Shown: positions 48,575 to 59,299 of the stretch, one piece after another
How positions within the stretch are numbered: the first letter of the stretch is position 1
Layout of the letters: every line of letters begins with the position of its first letter
Origin: Cenococcum geophilum 1.58
Lineage: Eukaryota > Ascomycota > Dothideomycetes > Gloniales > Gloniaceae
Length of the DNA stretch: 64,000 nucleotides
Assembly: GCA_001692895.1 (NCBI GenBank)
Contig: KV748194.1
Span: 868,001 to 932,000, forward strand
Direction of reading: 5' to 3'
Made by a program: the position numbers and the translations under genes
The notes under the pieces: generated by a model
Database searches by the model: none
Seen by the model: only the letters and a program-made list of their open reading frames with translations
What the model was told of the DNA's origin: nothing

Positions 48575-49113
48575 CGTTACTAGTTAAAAGAGTTTATAAT
48601 ACTATTATATAGTATAGACTTTAGTTTATATAACTTATATATTACTATAAAAGTATAAAGGTTTTTTTATTTTATTTTTAATCCGTTATATTATATTATA
48701 TATAATACTACGCATACAGCCTTTAGGCTATAGCGCTATAGTTCTATATATAAAGCCTTTCTAGGCAGCTTAATATATACTAGTAGCTATATACTAGTAG
48801 CTATATCCTAATAGTTTATAATCCCCTAAGCTAGAAGTTTACAGTTTCTTAATAAAAGAAAACAAAGTTACTATAACTACTAGGGAGTAAGGAGACGGCA
48901 GAAAAAACTATAAGAAATCCTAACACCTGTCCCTATTCTTTTGCAATATATTTTTATCCTTTTACTCTCTAATATCTTTTTACTAAGAGTTTAGTAGGAG
49001 TTACCTCCTTCTAAGAGGGTAAAAACACTATAGACTATAATTTAAACCTATAGTTCTAGTTTTTATTCTCTTTAAAAGATAAAGCAGTTATGCTAGATCT
49101 CCCTATATTTAAC
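48575..49113. other. AT-rich unassigned sequence with a 17-bp tandem pair
   Basis: Right flank of J and left flank of G. Near 48774-48808 the word ATATACTAGTAGCTAT occurs twice in tandem. I see no gene. It ends with TTAAC (49109-49113), the target duplication of G. Confidence 0.5.
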
Positions 49114-49333
49114 TATCTGTATAAGTAGAGGTTGTAAATCGCATTACGCGCAGAGCGTATACGGTAGGGGCCGTATAGCGTAGCGTAGGTCACCTAACCA
49201 CCTACGGCCCGATAGATAGCCCGACCTTTACTACCCCTTTCTTTCTCTTTTAGTAGATAAGATAAGACACAAATAAACTAAGAACCAGTTACCTTATATT
49301 GCAATTACAGTACCCCCCTAGGTAATACCGACA
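49114..49333 (+). repeat. G left LTR
   Basis: 220 bp. It aligns with 57221-57440; most differences are transitions. Contains AAGTAGAGGTTGTAAAT near its start and GGTAATACCGACA at its end. GC content is higher than in neighbouring LTRs. Confidence 0.92.
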
Positions 49334-49394
49334 CTAATTAGTAATATTATAGATTAGAATCTGGTGTTATTATAAAGAGAGACAACACGCAATC

Positions 49395-49625
49395 GCTCCT
49401 ACTAAGGCCCGTCAATCTCGTCGCGTTTGTTAAGGAGAACCCTTCCTACTAAGGCCCTAGGAACTTAAAGAACCGACTCCTACTAAGGCTTTGTTTGGTT
49501 CGCGTCTATTACATAAATCAACTACTTAATAAGAAGAACCCTTTCTACTAAGGCCCTGGGAACTTAAAGAACTAACTCCTACTAAGGCTTTGTCCGGTTC
49601 ACGTCTATTACGCAAATTAATACCT
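49395..49625 (+). repeat. Leader repeats of G (99-bp unit twice; CCTACTAAGGC five times)
   Basis: A unit of about 99 bp occurs at 49432-49530 and 49531-49625. Inside it the word CCTACTAAGGC recurs; five copies lie near 49397, 49444, 49478, 49544 and 49577. It lies between the LTR and the gag frame, where packaging or primer signals would sit. Confidence 0.75.
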
Positions 49626-49739
49626 AGTACAACCTCTTTACTAAGTGCCAGTATACTATAACCCAGCAGCGTTAGCAGCACCCTTACCTACACTACGATC
49701 TACACTAGCTATTATATCCGATATAGGAACCTAATGTCT

Positions 49740-49975
49740 AAACTAGGGTAATGGAATTACCCTAACCAATAAGACTACCGTAGAAGACGTTACTAATTAT
49801 ATTAACTTTAAAATTAATAAGTACACTAAGCGCAACTTTAAGGATAAAAGCTTATAGGAATTATACTAAGAGGACTTTAACAATTTCGAGGTATAGATAT
49901 TTAAGGACGCTTACAGGTCCGCAATTAAGGAACTTAAATAACTACTCCAATGTAATGGAGTATGGGTCTTTAATA
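49740..49975 (+). pseudogene. G gag N-terminus
   Basis: Reads GNGITLTNKTTVEDVTNYIN, FKINKYTKRNFKDKS, ELYXEDFNNFEVXIFKDAY and SAIKELK (X being a stop), a hydrophilic gag-like start. F2 interrupts it at GGGTCTTTAATA (49964-49975) and it continues at 55520. I do not recognise a domain in this part. Confidence 0.65.
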
Positions 49976-50289
49976 ATAATAATAATAATTCATTGCTTAA
50001 CGTCCGATTTAGATCCCTATTGGGCCTACGCGGACTACTCCTTATATACATATGGGGAGAAAACTCTATTTAAGAAAACCCCGTAATCTATCTCCCCGCC
50101 TTTTAGGACTTGCCTATAAGGCGCCTGTGAGGCGCCTGCGAGTCACCTATAGTGCTCCTACTATTTTACTTTTTGACCTTCTTAGGAACCACTGCTGCCG
50201 TAATAAGCCTACGGACGCGCTAGTATCGCAAACTTTACTCTACTGCTATAGAGTCATTAGGGGGCACCCGTTGCTCGCCCCCCTGCCTT

Positions 50290-53200
50290 CTATTACTATT
50301 TCCTTTATAACCCAAAACTGGTTTAGTATATTTTAGCTAATAAGCCACTAGGTAACCGCCTTAAGGCCTTTTTATATTAAGAGTAGTGTCTTATAGTTCT
50401 CTATACTAGCTACTAAAAGTATTACTTCTTAGTTAGTACGTAAGGGGCATAGCAGTATTACGTGTTTTAGTATCTGTCTTAGCCAGCTATATTCGCATCT
50501 TAGGCTACCTACTAGGATACCTACCTAGTAGAGCTAGTCTTTTAGTCCTATTACTTCTATTCTTAAGAGTGTTACTATTATATTTTCTGCCTTTGTTAGG
50601 CCTTCTTAGAGCCCTAGAGTATTTACCCCCATAGCATTAACTATGCTATAGCTTAGGTTCTTCTTACCTTAGTTAACCTCTATACCTTTAACTCCTATAT
50701 ACCTCTCTAGCGTTGGTCTAGCTAGTATTATATTACGGTAGTTAGTTTCCTAGCGTTTTTTTATACTTTATTTTAGCTCTTTTTTCTCTCTTACTATTGT
50801 CCTTACTGGCCTCTTACGCGTCTCCCTTCCTCCTTTATATGGGCCTGGGCCCTAAAGCAGCACTATTTTTCTTTTACTTTTTTTACCTGTTTCTCTAATA
50901 TATCTTCCCTACTTTAGGGTTGTTAGTTTATTCTCCTATAAGGCGCCCTAGGGTCCCTTTATAGTTTATTTAGGCGTGTCTTGATATACTTTATAATATT
51001 AAAGTTACGTTCCTTTTACGCCCTTTATATTATAGCGGCTTTAATATATAGTTGTAGGGGGGGAATATTAGCTTCCTTCTTAAGCAGTGCTGTGGCCGTT
51101 CGCTTATATCCGCCTATTATACTCTAAAGGTAGGCTATTTAGACCTTTTAGAGTAGTTTAAGGAGCGATTTAGGGGGGCCTTTTTTAGATTCTTTAATGG
51201 CCCAAATACTGGACTTATACGTTATAGTTGGCCGGACAACTACTGTATATAGTAGGCGTGACCTCTAGAAGCATGGGCCCTATATAGAATTGACGATCCT
51301 AGATAATACGATATACTATACTTAGCCCTTATAGGCCGCTTAGGCCGTATATACGCTCCACTAAAGCTTACTATCTACCTATACTCCTAATACTCTTAGG
51401 CCCTAAACTGGTTAACCCCTAAAGCCTTAGATATAAATTATATACTAAAGATCTGCAGATTGGTTGCGTTTTCTTATAAAATGGATTAGCTAGTACTTCT
51501 CTAGTAAGAATTGGACTCTATATTGTCTTGCCTATTCTATATAGGTATTATAAGCTTTTTCTAACGTTCTGCAATTCTCTGCGGCTATTAACCCGTATAT
51601 AATTAGGTTTATATTATTAATAAAGCCTATCCCCTAGATTGCCCCTTCTTTAAAGGAGTTAAGTAGGTTGCTTATAAAGAAAAGGAAAAGTATAGGCAAG
51701 AGGGGTGATCCTTATAGTATTCCTGTTATAACTGTAATAGGGGGGCTTTAGTATCCGCTAAAGACTAGCAATGTTTCTTTTTGGCTTATAAACCCTTAAA
51801 TAAATTATATAATCTATTCTAGGAAGCCTTTTACTTTAAGGATATATAGGAGACGCTTATAGGGTACGTTGTTATAAGCGCTACTAATATTTAGGCTAAG
51901 CATTAATACTATAAAGTCCCTTCGCATCGCCTATACTAATTTAATGGTAGTAGTGAGTAGTATAAGTGCTAATAGTGTTAAGCGGTTCTTTCTTGCCCCT
52001 ATTTAGCTTTATAGTAGTAAGGCGTATTCCTCTACCGTGTCTACTATATAGTCTGCTATTACCCTTTCTAAGATCTTACTAAGGGTATTCTCTAAGGCAA
52101 TAGGGCGGTAGCTCCCTAAAAATAAGTAGTCTACTTTGCCTTCTTTATATAGGATAAATGTTATTATAGCTCTTCTAAGTCTTAGGTAGTAGCCTATTAT
52201 AAAGTATACTTTAGCTACATCCACAAGCTAAGGTGCTATTAGTGGTCCGTAGGTCTTTAGGGCTTTATTTAGGATTCTATCTAGTCCTAGTGCTATATTA
52301 TTTAAAAGGCGGCTAATAGTTCTAGCTATTTCTTTAGTTGTTATATTACTGTTAACCCTTAGGCGAGTTACTGGTACTTCGCCCATAATATTACTAAGGT
52401 CTGCTAAGGCTAGTTAGGGGAAAAATCTTTTTATAAGGATTTTTGCCTTTTTATTATTATTGCTTATAGCTAGTAATTCACCTAGTCTTTATAGGGGCGG
52501 AAGGTATAAGTCTTTTACTAGACGTCCTACCTTTTTCTTTACCTATTTTGCTATTCTTTAAAGACCTTTGTTATAGGGGAGGCTCAAATTAGTAGTATAC
52601 TTATTTATAAACCGTCTCTAGCTATTCCTTACTTCTTTTTTTAGGGTATTCTTTAGCTGGTTTCTTATGTCTTTATAATGTCTCTCGTCTTTAGGATTAT
52701 AGCTGCTTATATATTTTCTTCTTGCTTATCGTTGGCTGGTAATAAAAACCGCGTATTATGCGGACTATACGTATCGCGTGTAGGGGCCCGCTTTTAAGAC
52801 CGGGCAGTGCTTTTTTAACCTATTTTTAATTGCTGCCTAGATCCTTTCTAGTCTTTAGTTAATTTCCTTAGGGGTAGCTACTAAGCCTCGCTTATTTAGT
52901 ATTGGGTGGATTTTTTCTAGGTCTTAAAGTTGTTATTTAACTATATTAAGGAAGCTGTTTATCTTAAGCTTTCTTATTACGTATCTTTTGCTATTTAATT
53001 ATGCCTTAATATTTAGATCTAGCTATATTTGGATAGGGATATAGTCTAAAGCGAGTGCCTATTTTTCTTTAGGGTTGCACCTTTTAAGTCTCTAGTATAG
53101 GCCTTTGTCTATAAATATAAGGTTAATTGTGCTTTTGGTGGTACCTTATTGCTATATAATTGCTTTTAGGGGGGTGGCTAGCTTAAGGCCCTAGGTGTCT

Positions 53201-53700
53201 ATAGCTTTTAGTAAACACTCTGCCTATTATTTAGCAGTAATGTAGATACCCCCCTACCGCGGGTAGTAGAGGTTTATGTCTCCTAATAGGATAGACTTTG
53301 TGTCTTTAGTTTTTAGTAAGCTTATTACTAATATAATGTTCTCTATTTATGGGACCCCTTTAACCCTAGGGTTATATATATTAATAATCTAAACCGGTCC
53401 CCTATATATTTAGATTATTATAACTGTAATATCTAGGTTAACTGCCTGCTATAATTATAAGGATAGGCTGATAGCCTTACTAATTATAAAGCACACGTAT
53501 ATAGCTGCTTTTGGTTTATATAGGAGCTGGAATCCTTAGGGGTAGTATGTTAATTATATATAGGCATTATAATACGGTTCTTGTATAGTAAGAATATGGT
53601 GTTTCTCTAGGTCTAAGCTATCTAGCAAGGGCCTTGTAAGACGGTGGTTTATGTTACCGTAGTTATACTATATAATAGATAGATAGCGGACCCCCGGCGG
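50290..53700 (-). pseudogene. F2 ORF2: endonuclease, RT, C-terminal Cys region (decayed)
   Basis: It reads leftward from about 53690. The endonuclease domain (about 53690-53000) matches F1 (YNYGNINHRL, ILTIQEPYYN). The RT follows, with an open stretch at 52009-52224 (RPIALENTLSKILERVIADY). The active site at 51613-51624 reads FINN, both Asp lost. The C-terminal region near 50500-50300 corresponds to the Cys-containing tail. Stops are TAG or TAA. The ORF at 50052-50336 on the other strand is a shadow of the 3' end. Confidence 0.87.
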
Positions 53701-55300
53701 GGGTCCTTCGCCTCTTCTTTATTTCTTACTTCCTCTATTTCTACTTTCTCTAGGATATTTAGAGCTTCTGTCTTTTATGTTTACATCCTAGTTACTACTT
53801 ATTTTGTATGGAGCTTTCTATTCCCGTGTTTTGTATTCCTAGTAGCGCTTTTATATCTAAATCTATTATTGTCTCTAGTTCCTCCCCTATTCTTACTAGT
53901 TAGCTATATACCCTTTAAGAGTTGGCTATAAATGTTATATTTGCTGTGTTAAGTCTAATTCTTAATTATCCTGGTCTTAAGCTTACTATGGCTGTCTATA
54001 ATGGTCTTCCTATAGGGCGTCCTCTCTCTTATGTCCCCTATAACCCTTATATCCCTATACGGTCTGGTAATATCGCGTAGCGATGCTTTTAGCCCGTTAA
54101 GGCTTAGGATGGCTGGCCTAGCCCCCTAGTATTAAAGGTAGGAAATGCTAGAAAGGCACCTATGCCCCCCTAGCGTGTAGTTATTCCTATAGCTATTAAG
54201 CCCTTACCTTCTATCTTTTGTATTTAATGTAGTCTCCTCTCTCCTACGCCTTATATGTGCTTTGGTGGCAGTTTACGTATTTTATTTAGTCTTAATTTAA
54301 GTAGTTTCTTATATCGTGGAGGCCTATACAGTAGCCGCAGCACACCTATGCTGCGTATATAGATTGGGTATATCCCTATTATACATAGCGGTAGTATTAT
54401 TTTAGGTAGAGTTTATAGTTATAGAGCCTTGCGTCGTATATAAGGCTATTTATAATAATACCTTTTTAGATAAGGAGTTTTTGCATTCCTGGTATATATA
54501 TGCTGATAATAAGGAAGCTATGCGTTTAACTAGCGTCTCCTTAGCGAGTCTCTGGCGGCCCTTATATTCTTTTATTATTCTTATTATATGCTTAATTTGC
54601 ATTTTCCTATTAAAGCTATTAGATTTAGGTAATTTTAAGTCCTAGTATAAGGCGTTCCGTTTATCCTACTATCTTATATATAGTTGCCGTATTATCCACC
54701 TAGCGTTCCTTTTCTACCCTAAGGCTTAGGGGAACTACTGGGACTTTAACTAGGTAATCTTTATAGAGCACTTTTATACTAATACATTTTCCTAGCCTAT
54801 TCTCTACCTTTATAGCTTATTCCTTTACCTATTAGTTCCTTAGGGTAACTCTAATATCTCTACTCCTAAGGTATTAGACTATAACGGCGTTATAAACCTC
54901 TTTATAAATTTCTATAAGGACTTCTGTTTTTAATTGTCCCCTAAGCCCCTCTACTTTCTCTATATTTAGTTATATTATAATTATATATCTAGATATTGTC
55001 TTTAGGGGGGTAGGCTCCCTATACTATAGAGGCGCAGCTATAGCGGCCTAGGTACGGTTTACTAGTAGGAAGGGGTTTTATTTATTTTTAATTTTACTTA
55101 GCCGTTAGAGGATTTAGTTAAGGGTTTACTAAAGGGGCGCCTAAGGTACGCTAGATTGGCGGAGCCATTCTACTAGCTATATTAGTTTATTATAGCTAAT
55201 AGTTACTCCCCTATAACTACGGATACTAGACGCGTCTAATAGGCTTTATATTTTATTAGATGCCTTCTTAATAGAGGTCTTTCCGTTTTATAGTGTGGTA
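53700..55300 (-). pseudogene. F2 ORF1 (gag-like, decayed)
   Basis: Same organisation as F1 ORF1. The knuckle-like region around 54300-54360 reads YNRDIPNLYTQHRCAAA in its best frame. Heavily broken. The GC-rich stretch between here and 55519 is the 5' untranslated region. Confidence 0.6.
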
Positions 55301-55519
55301 TTCGCCCGTTCTTATTATGGAGGGCTATTGTTAGGCGTAGTTCTAGTGGGCGCGCGCGAGTGCGAACCACCGTCGTTTAACGTGTGCCTCCCCTGCGATG
55401 CATGCATCTTAGGGGGATTCTCTAGGTGTTTTTTAGGGTTCTTTTGGTTGTTTTTGGTCTTTTGGGCCGGGTGCAGTAAGAGCTCCTCCTTTTCTCCGAT
55501 TCTTACTTAGAATAATTCT

Positions 55520-57220
55520 GGGTCTTTAATAAAAAGAGCAAGTTAGTACTATAAGTACTATACGACGTTGCTTACGAGGACGACCCTATAGAATGGTTAG
55601 ATGTAGAAATTAAGCTATATATTACCAATAAAGGACCCTTTAATTTGTACGTTATCAACCGCCGCCTTAAATCACGTTTATTAACTCCCTTAACGTTATC
55701 TATTACCCTAACCCCAGCTATCTTAAATAACCCTCCCCCTACGGCCGAGCTCCCCTCGCCTATAAACGTCACGGCTCCCTCTACAAACGTCACGGCTCCC
55801 CCTATAAACGTTACAGCTCCTTCTATAAAAGTTATAGCCGCCGTTAACTATAGTAAAGACTTAGTAACCCTAGTAAAGATATATACAGAGGAAAGTAATT
55901 ATAGTAGAGAGGACGACAACTTTAACCGCAAGCTTATAATTTTTAACGACCTATATAACAGAGTTGAAATACTATAAGTAGTAAAGATTAAAGGCTTTCT
56001 AATAATGCTATACGGTATTGCTTTTAATTTCTACTATAAGAATAAGGCAACCTATACCACCTTTAATAACATTTATAACGCTATATGTAACTACTTTAAA
56101 GGACTAAAATATAAGCGTGGAGTTCTAATAAAGTAAAACGCTATAACTCTTAAGACAGTAATAATAAAGAGTAAGGGTAAGTCTATAGAGGACTGCCTAT
56201 AGCTATTACTTAACAACCTTCGTTATTTACAGTATGGTCTTAACGCCAACCTCTATAATAACGACTTCCTCTATAATAAGCTTATTGTTACTTACTAAGA
56301 CGTTGCTGCTTACTAGGTAGCTTGCTCTAACTTATCTACTATACTTACCGGCCTTATAAACAGCCTATAATCGTTAATTGTTACTTATAGGAAAATTAAT
56401 GGTACTATAGGATAACCCGCTAATATGTTCTTATAGCTTACAGAACAGCCCACCGACGTATTCTTTACTAACTGTTGCTACTACCAACCGACGTCTTGAC
56501 TAAGTTCATTAAATAATTGTTACGGTAATAACGCTAGGACATGCTTTGTGTGTAAGAAAGGAGACTATTAGTTAACTAGGTATACTAAAGAAGAATATAA
56601 TAAAGTAAGAGAAGGATTTAAGAGACGTGTCCACTAGTACCTTACGGACAACGATATTAATAACGATTTCGACAAGGATATAACTCCGACTACTATTAGC
56701 GGCAATTTCTTTTACGACGACTATAGTGTTAAGTACTTTATAACTTTAAATGGGCTAATACTAATTAAAACCGCTAAGAATATAGTTACATTTATAAACA
56801 ACAATGCCTTTATTTATAGCCTTACTAGTAGTATAGAACCTAGTGGTATAGAGCCTAGTAGTATAAAACCTAGTATAGTAAGGGACGGCGATAAGGTTAA
56901 TATAGAGAACCTTACAGTTAATATTAACTTCCTTAACTACCATTTTAACGACAATGGATAGGACTTAGCCCTTCTACCTATTTTCCCCTACGGACACCCC
57001 GGTAACACCTTGTACGCACCTACCTATTTTTACCACGATATCCACAATGTTTACGATATTCGCAATATCCGCAATATCCGTAACGATATCCGCGATGTCT
57101 GCAATATCCGTAATATTCGCAATACCTAAGATATCTGTGATTACTGCCTTAAGTACCTGTTAACCTATATACTTCTTCTTTATACTTTTTTACCTTCTTT
57201 CTTTTTGTAAATGTCGCTAG
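55520..57220 (+). pseudogene. G gag, main part, with zinc knuckle (few stops)
   Basis: One frame runs almost the whole way. VLYDVAYEDDPIEWLDVEIK is followed by an open stretch to 55977 that includes 24-bp coding repeats (INVTAPS/P four times, 55755-55830). Then come FNFYYKNKATYTTFNNIYNA, YKRGVL, SKGKSIEDCL and GLNANLYNNDF, gag-like words. A knuckle follows at about 56535-56590 (CFVCKKGDYXLTRYTKEE, X being a stop), then DYSVKYFITLNGL and NAFIYSLTSSI. The region just before a protease would be DITPTTISGN. The protein ends in Ile/Arg/Asn repeats (57040-57130). Nothing like protease, RT or integrase follows. It presumably packages RNA with help from related copia proteins. Confidence 0.75.
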
Positions 57221-57440
57221 TGTCTATATAAGTAGAGGTTGTAAATTGTATTACGCGCAGAGCGTATACGGCAGGGGCTGTATAGCGTAGCGTAGGTTAC
57301 CTGACCACCTACGGCCTAATAGATAGCCCGACCTTTACTACCCCTTTCTTTCTCTTTTAGTAGATAAGACAAGACATAAATAAACTAAGAACCAGTTACC
57401 TTATATTGCAATTGCAGTACCCCCCCAGGTAATACCGATA
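57221..57440 (+). repeat. G right LTR
   Basis: 220 bp, starting TGTCTATATAAG, ending AATACCGATA, followed by TTAAC. Partner of 49114-49333. Confidence 0.92.
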
Positions 57441-57595
57441 TTAACTAAGAAATTTATATTTTACTTTTCTATAGCTATAAGAAGAATATATTATTTTACT
57501 TTAGTTCTAGCTATAGACGCTAAAACTAGTTTTTCTACTTGTAGTTTTAATGCATATAGTTAATTATAATGGGACTAGCCTAGTTATAGTAGGAA
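57441..57595. other. Short AT-rich spacer between G and D
   Basis: Begins with the TTAAC duplication of G and is the continuation of the sequence left of 49109. No gene or repeat recognised. Confidence 0.5.
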
Positions 57596-57782
57596 TGTCT
57601 TAGTGAAACACTTAATAGATAAATTCCGACGCTTTAACCAAATTCTACCAAATTCTGCCAGCTTAATTAACTTCTACTAAGTTCTGCTAGATTAATTAAA
57701 TTCTACTAAAGTTTATTAAAGACCGCGTGCGTATATACGTACGTATTAACTACTAAGCCCCTAACTATTTAATTATATAACA
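57596..57782 (+). repeat. Probable 5' LTR of D
   Basis: Estimated from a TGTCTTAG start and an ATAACA end followed by a leader. It has three degenerate ATTCTACTAA/ATTCTGCCA words and a CGTATTAACTACTAAG end resembling the K LTR. Only one copy is in the window, so the edges are tentative. Confidence 0.45.
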
Positions 57783-57937
57783 CTCTTATTATTTTTTCTC
57801 TTCTTTACGCAACATCTTATTCTTAGTAAGAGCTATATACCCTTAGATTTAGATAGAATTTATATTATTTCTTTAAATCTTCCCTAAAGTCTCTTTGCGC
57901 CTTTATATTACGTTACATTAAAATAACTATTATTAAA

Positions 57938-59200
57938 ATGGCAAATAAACTTAAACCCCTTACGTTAACTATAAGCATTATAGCCCTAGTTAGGGAATAG
58001 TTAACTATAATATAATAGTCCTTTATGGATGCTTTAGCCTAATAGTAAGTAATATTAGAATCTTAGCACTAGTAATTAATAGGAGTAATCCATAAAAAAC
58101 TCTATAACCTTAAAGTACTTACGTTAGAGACCCTAATAGTAATACCTATAAACAAAATTAAAATAATTATATATAAACCCAACCTATTAAATACAAACCC
58201 TAAACTAGTAATAGTAGCTTAACCTATACCTATAATAAACCTAGTACCTACTATAAAATCTAAAAAGCTCCCTAACCCTTTAATATTTAATAGAAATTAA
58301 AATAACCTATATCCCTTTATAACTAAGCTCTATTTTAAACTTTTAATAAACTATAACTAATACCCTACTAAAGCTAGCAAAAGTAGCTATAGAATGTTTT
58401 TTTAAAAGTAAAAACGCTATATAAACTATAGACCTATTCTTTTATAACAGTACCTTTATTGATTTTAAAATCTTTATCTCTTTATTAGAATAAATATATA
58501 ATAACACTAGCCGCGAATATATAGCTATTACTAAACTTAAAAACCTATAATAACGGAACCAAGACTTTACTAGCTTCTTTTCGGAATTTTTAGGCCTTAT
58601 TAGTAAACTAGATTAGAATAAAGCCGCTAGAGTAGCTGCTCTCTATTAAGCTATTTTAGATAAAATTAAGGTATAGTTAGTAGGTAAAGAACTACTAAAG
58701 GACTTACCTAAATTTGCTATAATGTATTAACAAATTAATAAGGACCTTTAATATAATAAATAAACTTATTTCCTAAAGCTAACTATACCTTATATTTAAA
58801 ACTTTATAAACCTAGTATATACCCTAAAGCATAATCTATCTCTAAAACTAAAAAGCCTTATATATAACTGTCGGGAATGAGGCAAGTTGCCGTCACGTGT
58901 CGACATGGCCCTAGCGCGGTGAGGAACCCTAGGTTCCTCACCCCTTTCCTCATTCCTATCAAGAATCAAGAATCAAGAACAACAATCATCATACTATCTA
59001 CGAACCGTAGCTACGTGATATCCCCTTGTGATCCAACAATAACCCTATAGACCTTAATACTACTTAATCCTATATACTCTTAGGAATTAATAAATAAAGA
59101 ATATAAGCTATAAGTAGAGAATGCTTTAGATATAGAAAAAGGGGATATATTTAAAAAAAATTACCAAACTTACCCTTCTAAAAAGGTTTAATGTAGTTCC
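57938..59200 (+). pseudogene. D gag (decayed, interrupted)
   Basis: Starts at ATG 57938 (MANKLKPLTLTISIIALV) and reads QTTI-like, SFMDALA and LEHXHXXLIGVIHKKL words. The gag core follows: LPNPLIFNRN, LINYNXYPTKASKSSY, FYNSTFIDF-like and an E/D-rich region (X being a stop). The solo LTR breaks it at 58869. After 59044 it continues as a charged stretch. Confidence 0.65.
58869..59038 (-). repeat. Solo copia-type LTR (C-related, not RIP-mutated)
   Basis: 170 bp, flanked by ATAAC (58864-58868 and 59039-59043). In its own orientation (minus) it starts TGTTGG and ends TCCCGACA. It shares CACGTAGCTACGGTTCGTAG and ACGTGACGGCAACTTGCC with the C LTR, but has one copy of the 18-bp word, three tandem TTCTTGA units and a differently sequenced hairpin (58919-58941). 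It keeps CA and TG, so it arrived after RIP of its surroundings or escaped it. Solo LTRs form by recombination between the two LTRs of one element. Confidence 0.9.
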
Positions 59201-59299
59201 TCTTAGTTCTTAAATTATACTTATTTTATAAATTATATTTAGTTACTATAAAGTATTTTACCTTTAGTTAATTTGGAAAACAAATTATTTTAGGGCTAA

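Larger units (their letters stand above)
49976..55519 (-). mobile_element. Tad1-like LINE F2 (decayed, minus strand)
   Basis: 5.5 kb, flanked by the 12-bp duplication GGGTCTTTAATA (49964-49975 and 55520-55531). Its 3' end (left) is an AAT repeat after TCATTGC; its 5' end is at 55519. It aligns with F1 in reverse, except that the first tens of bases of the 5' ends differ. Its GC-rich 5' region (about 55320-55490) shows little RIP. Confidence 0.92.
49114..57440 (+). mobile_element. Gag-only LTR element G (non-autonomous, copia-related gag), split by LINE F2
   Basis: The LTRs are both 220 bp, starting TGTCTATATAAG or TATCTGTATAAG and ending CCGACA or CCGATA. They are flanked by TTAAC (49109-49113 and 57441-57445). 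Without F2 the internal part is about 2.3 kb and codes only for a gag-like protein ending just where a protease would be expected. No protease, integrase or RT is present, so it would depend on another element's pol. Its knuckle resembles that of copia element C. Confidence 0.88.

Noticed and set aside
48774-48808. Tandem pair ATATACTAGTAGCTAT as an att or recombination site
   Set aside because: Only two copies in simple TA-rich sequence, with no associated recombinase.
49395-49625. CRISPR-like spaced repeat
   Set aside because: Only five degenerate words inside a tandem leader repeat, in a eukaryotic LTR element.
50052-50336. 94-codon plus-strand ORF, the longest clean ATG ORF nearby
   Set aside because: It lies opposite the 3' end of LINE F2; no family match; the equivalent part of F1 does not keep it.
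55295-55510. Plus-strand ORF with a Cys-rich look
   Set aside because: It is the complement of the F2 5' untranslated region and is not kept as a frame in F1.
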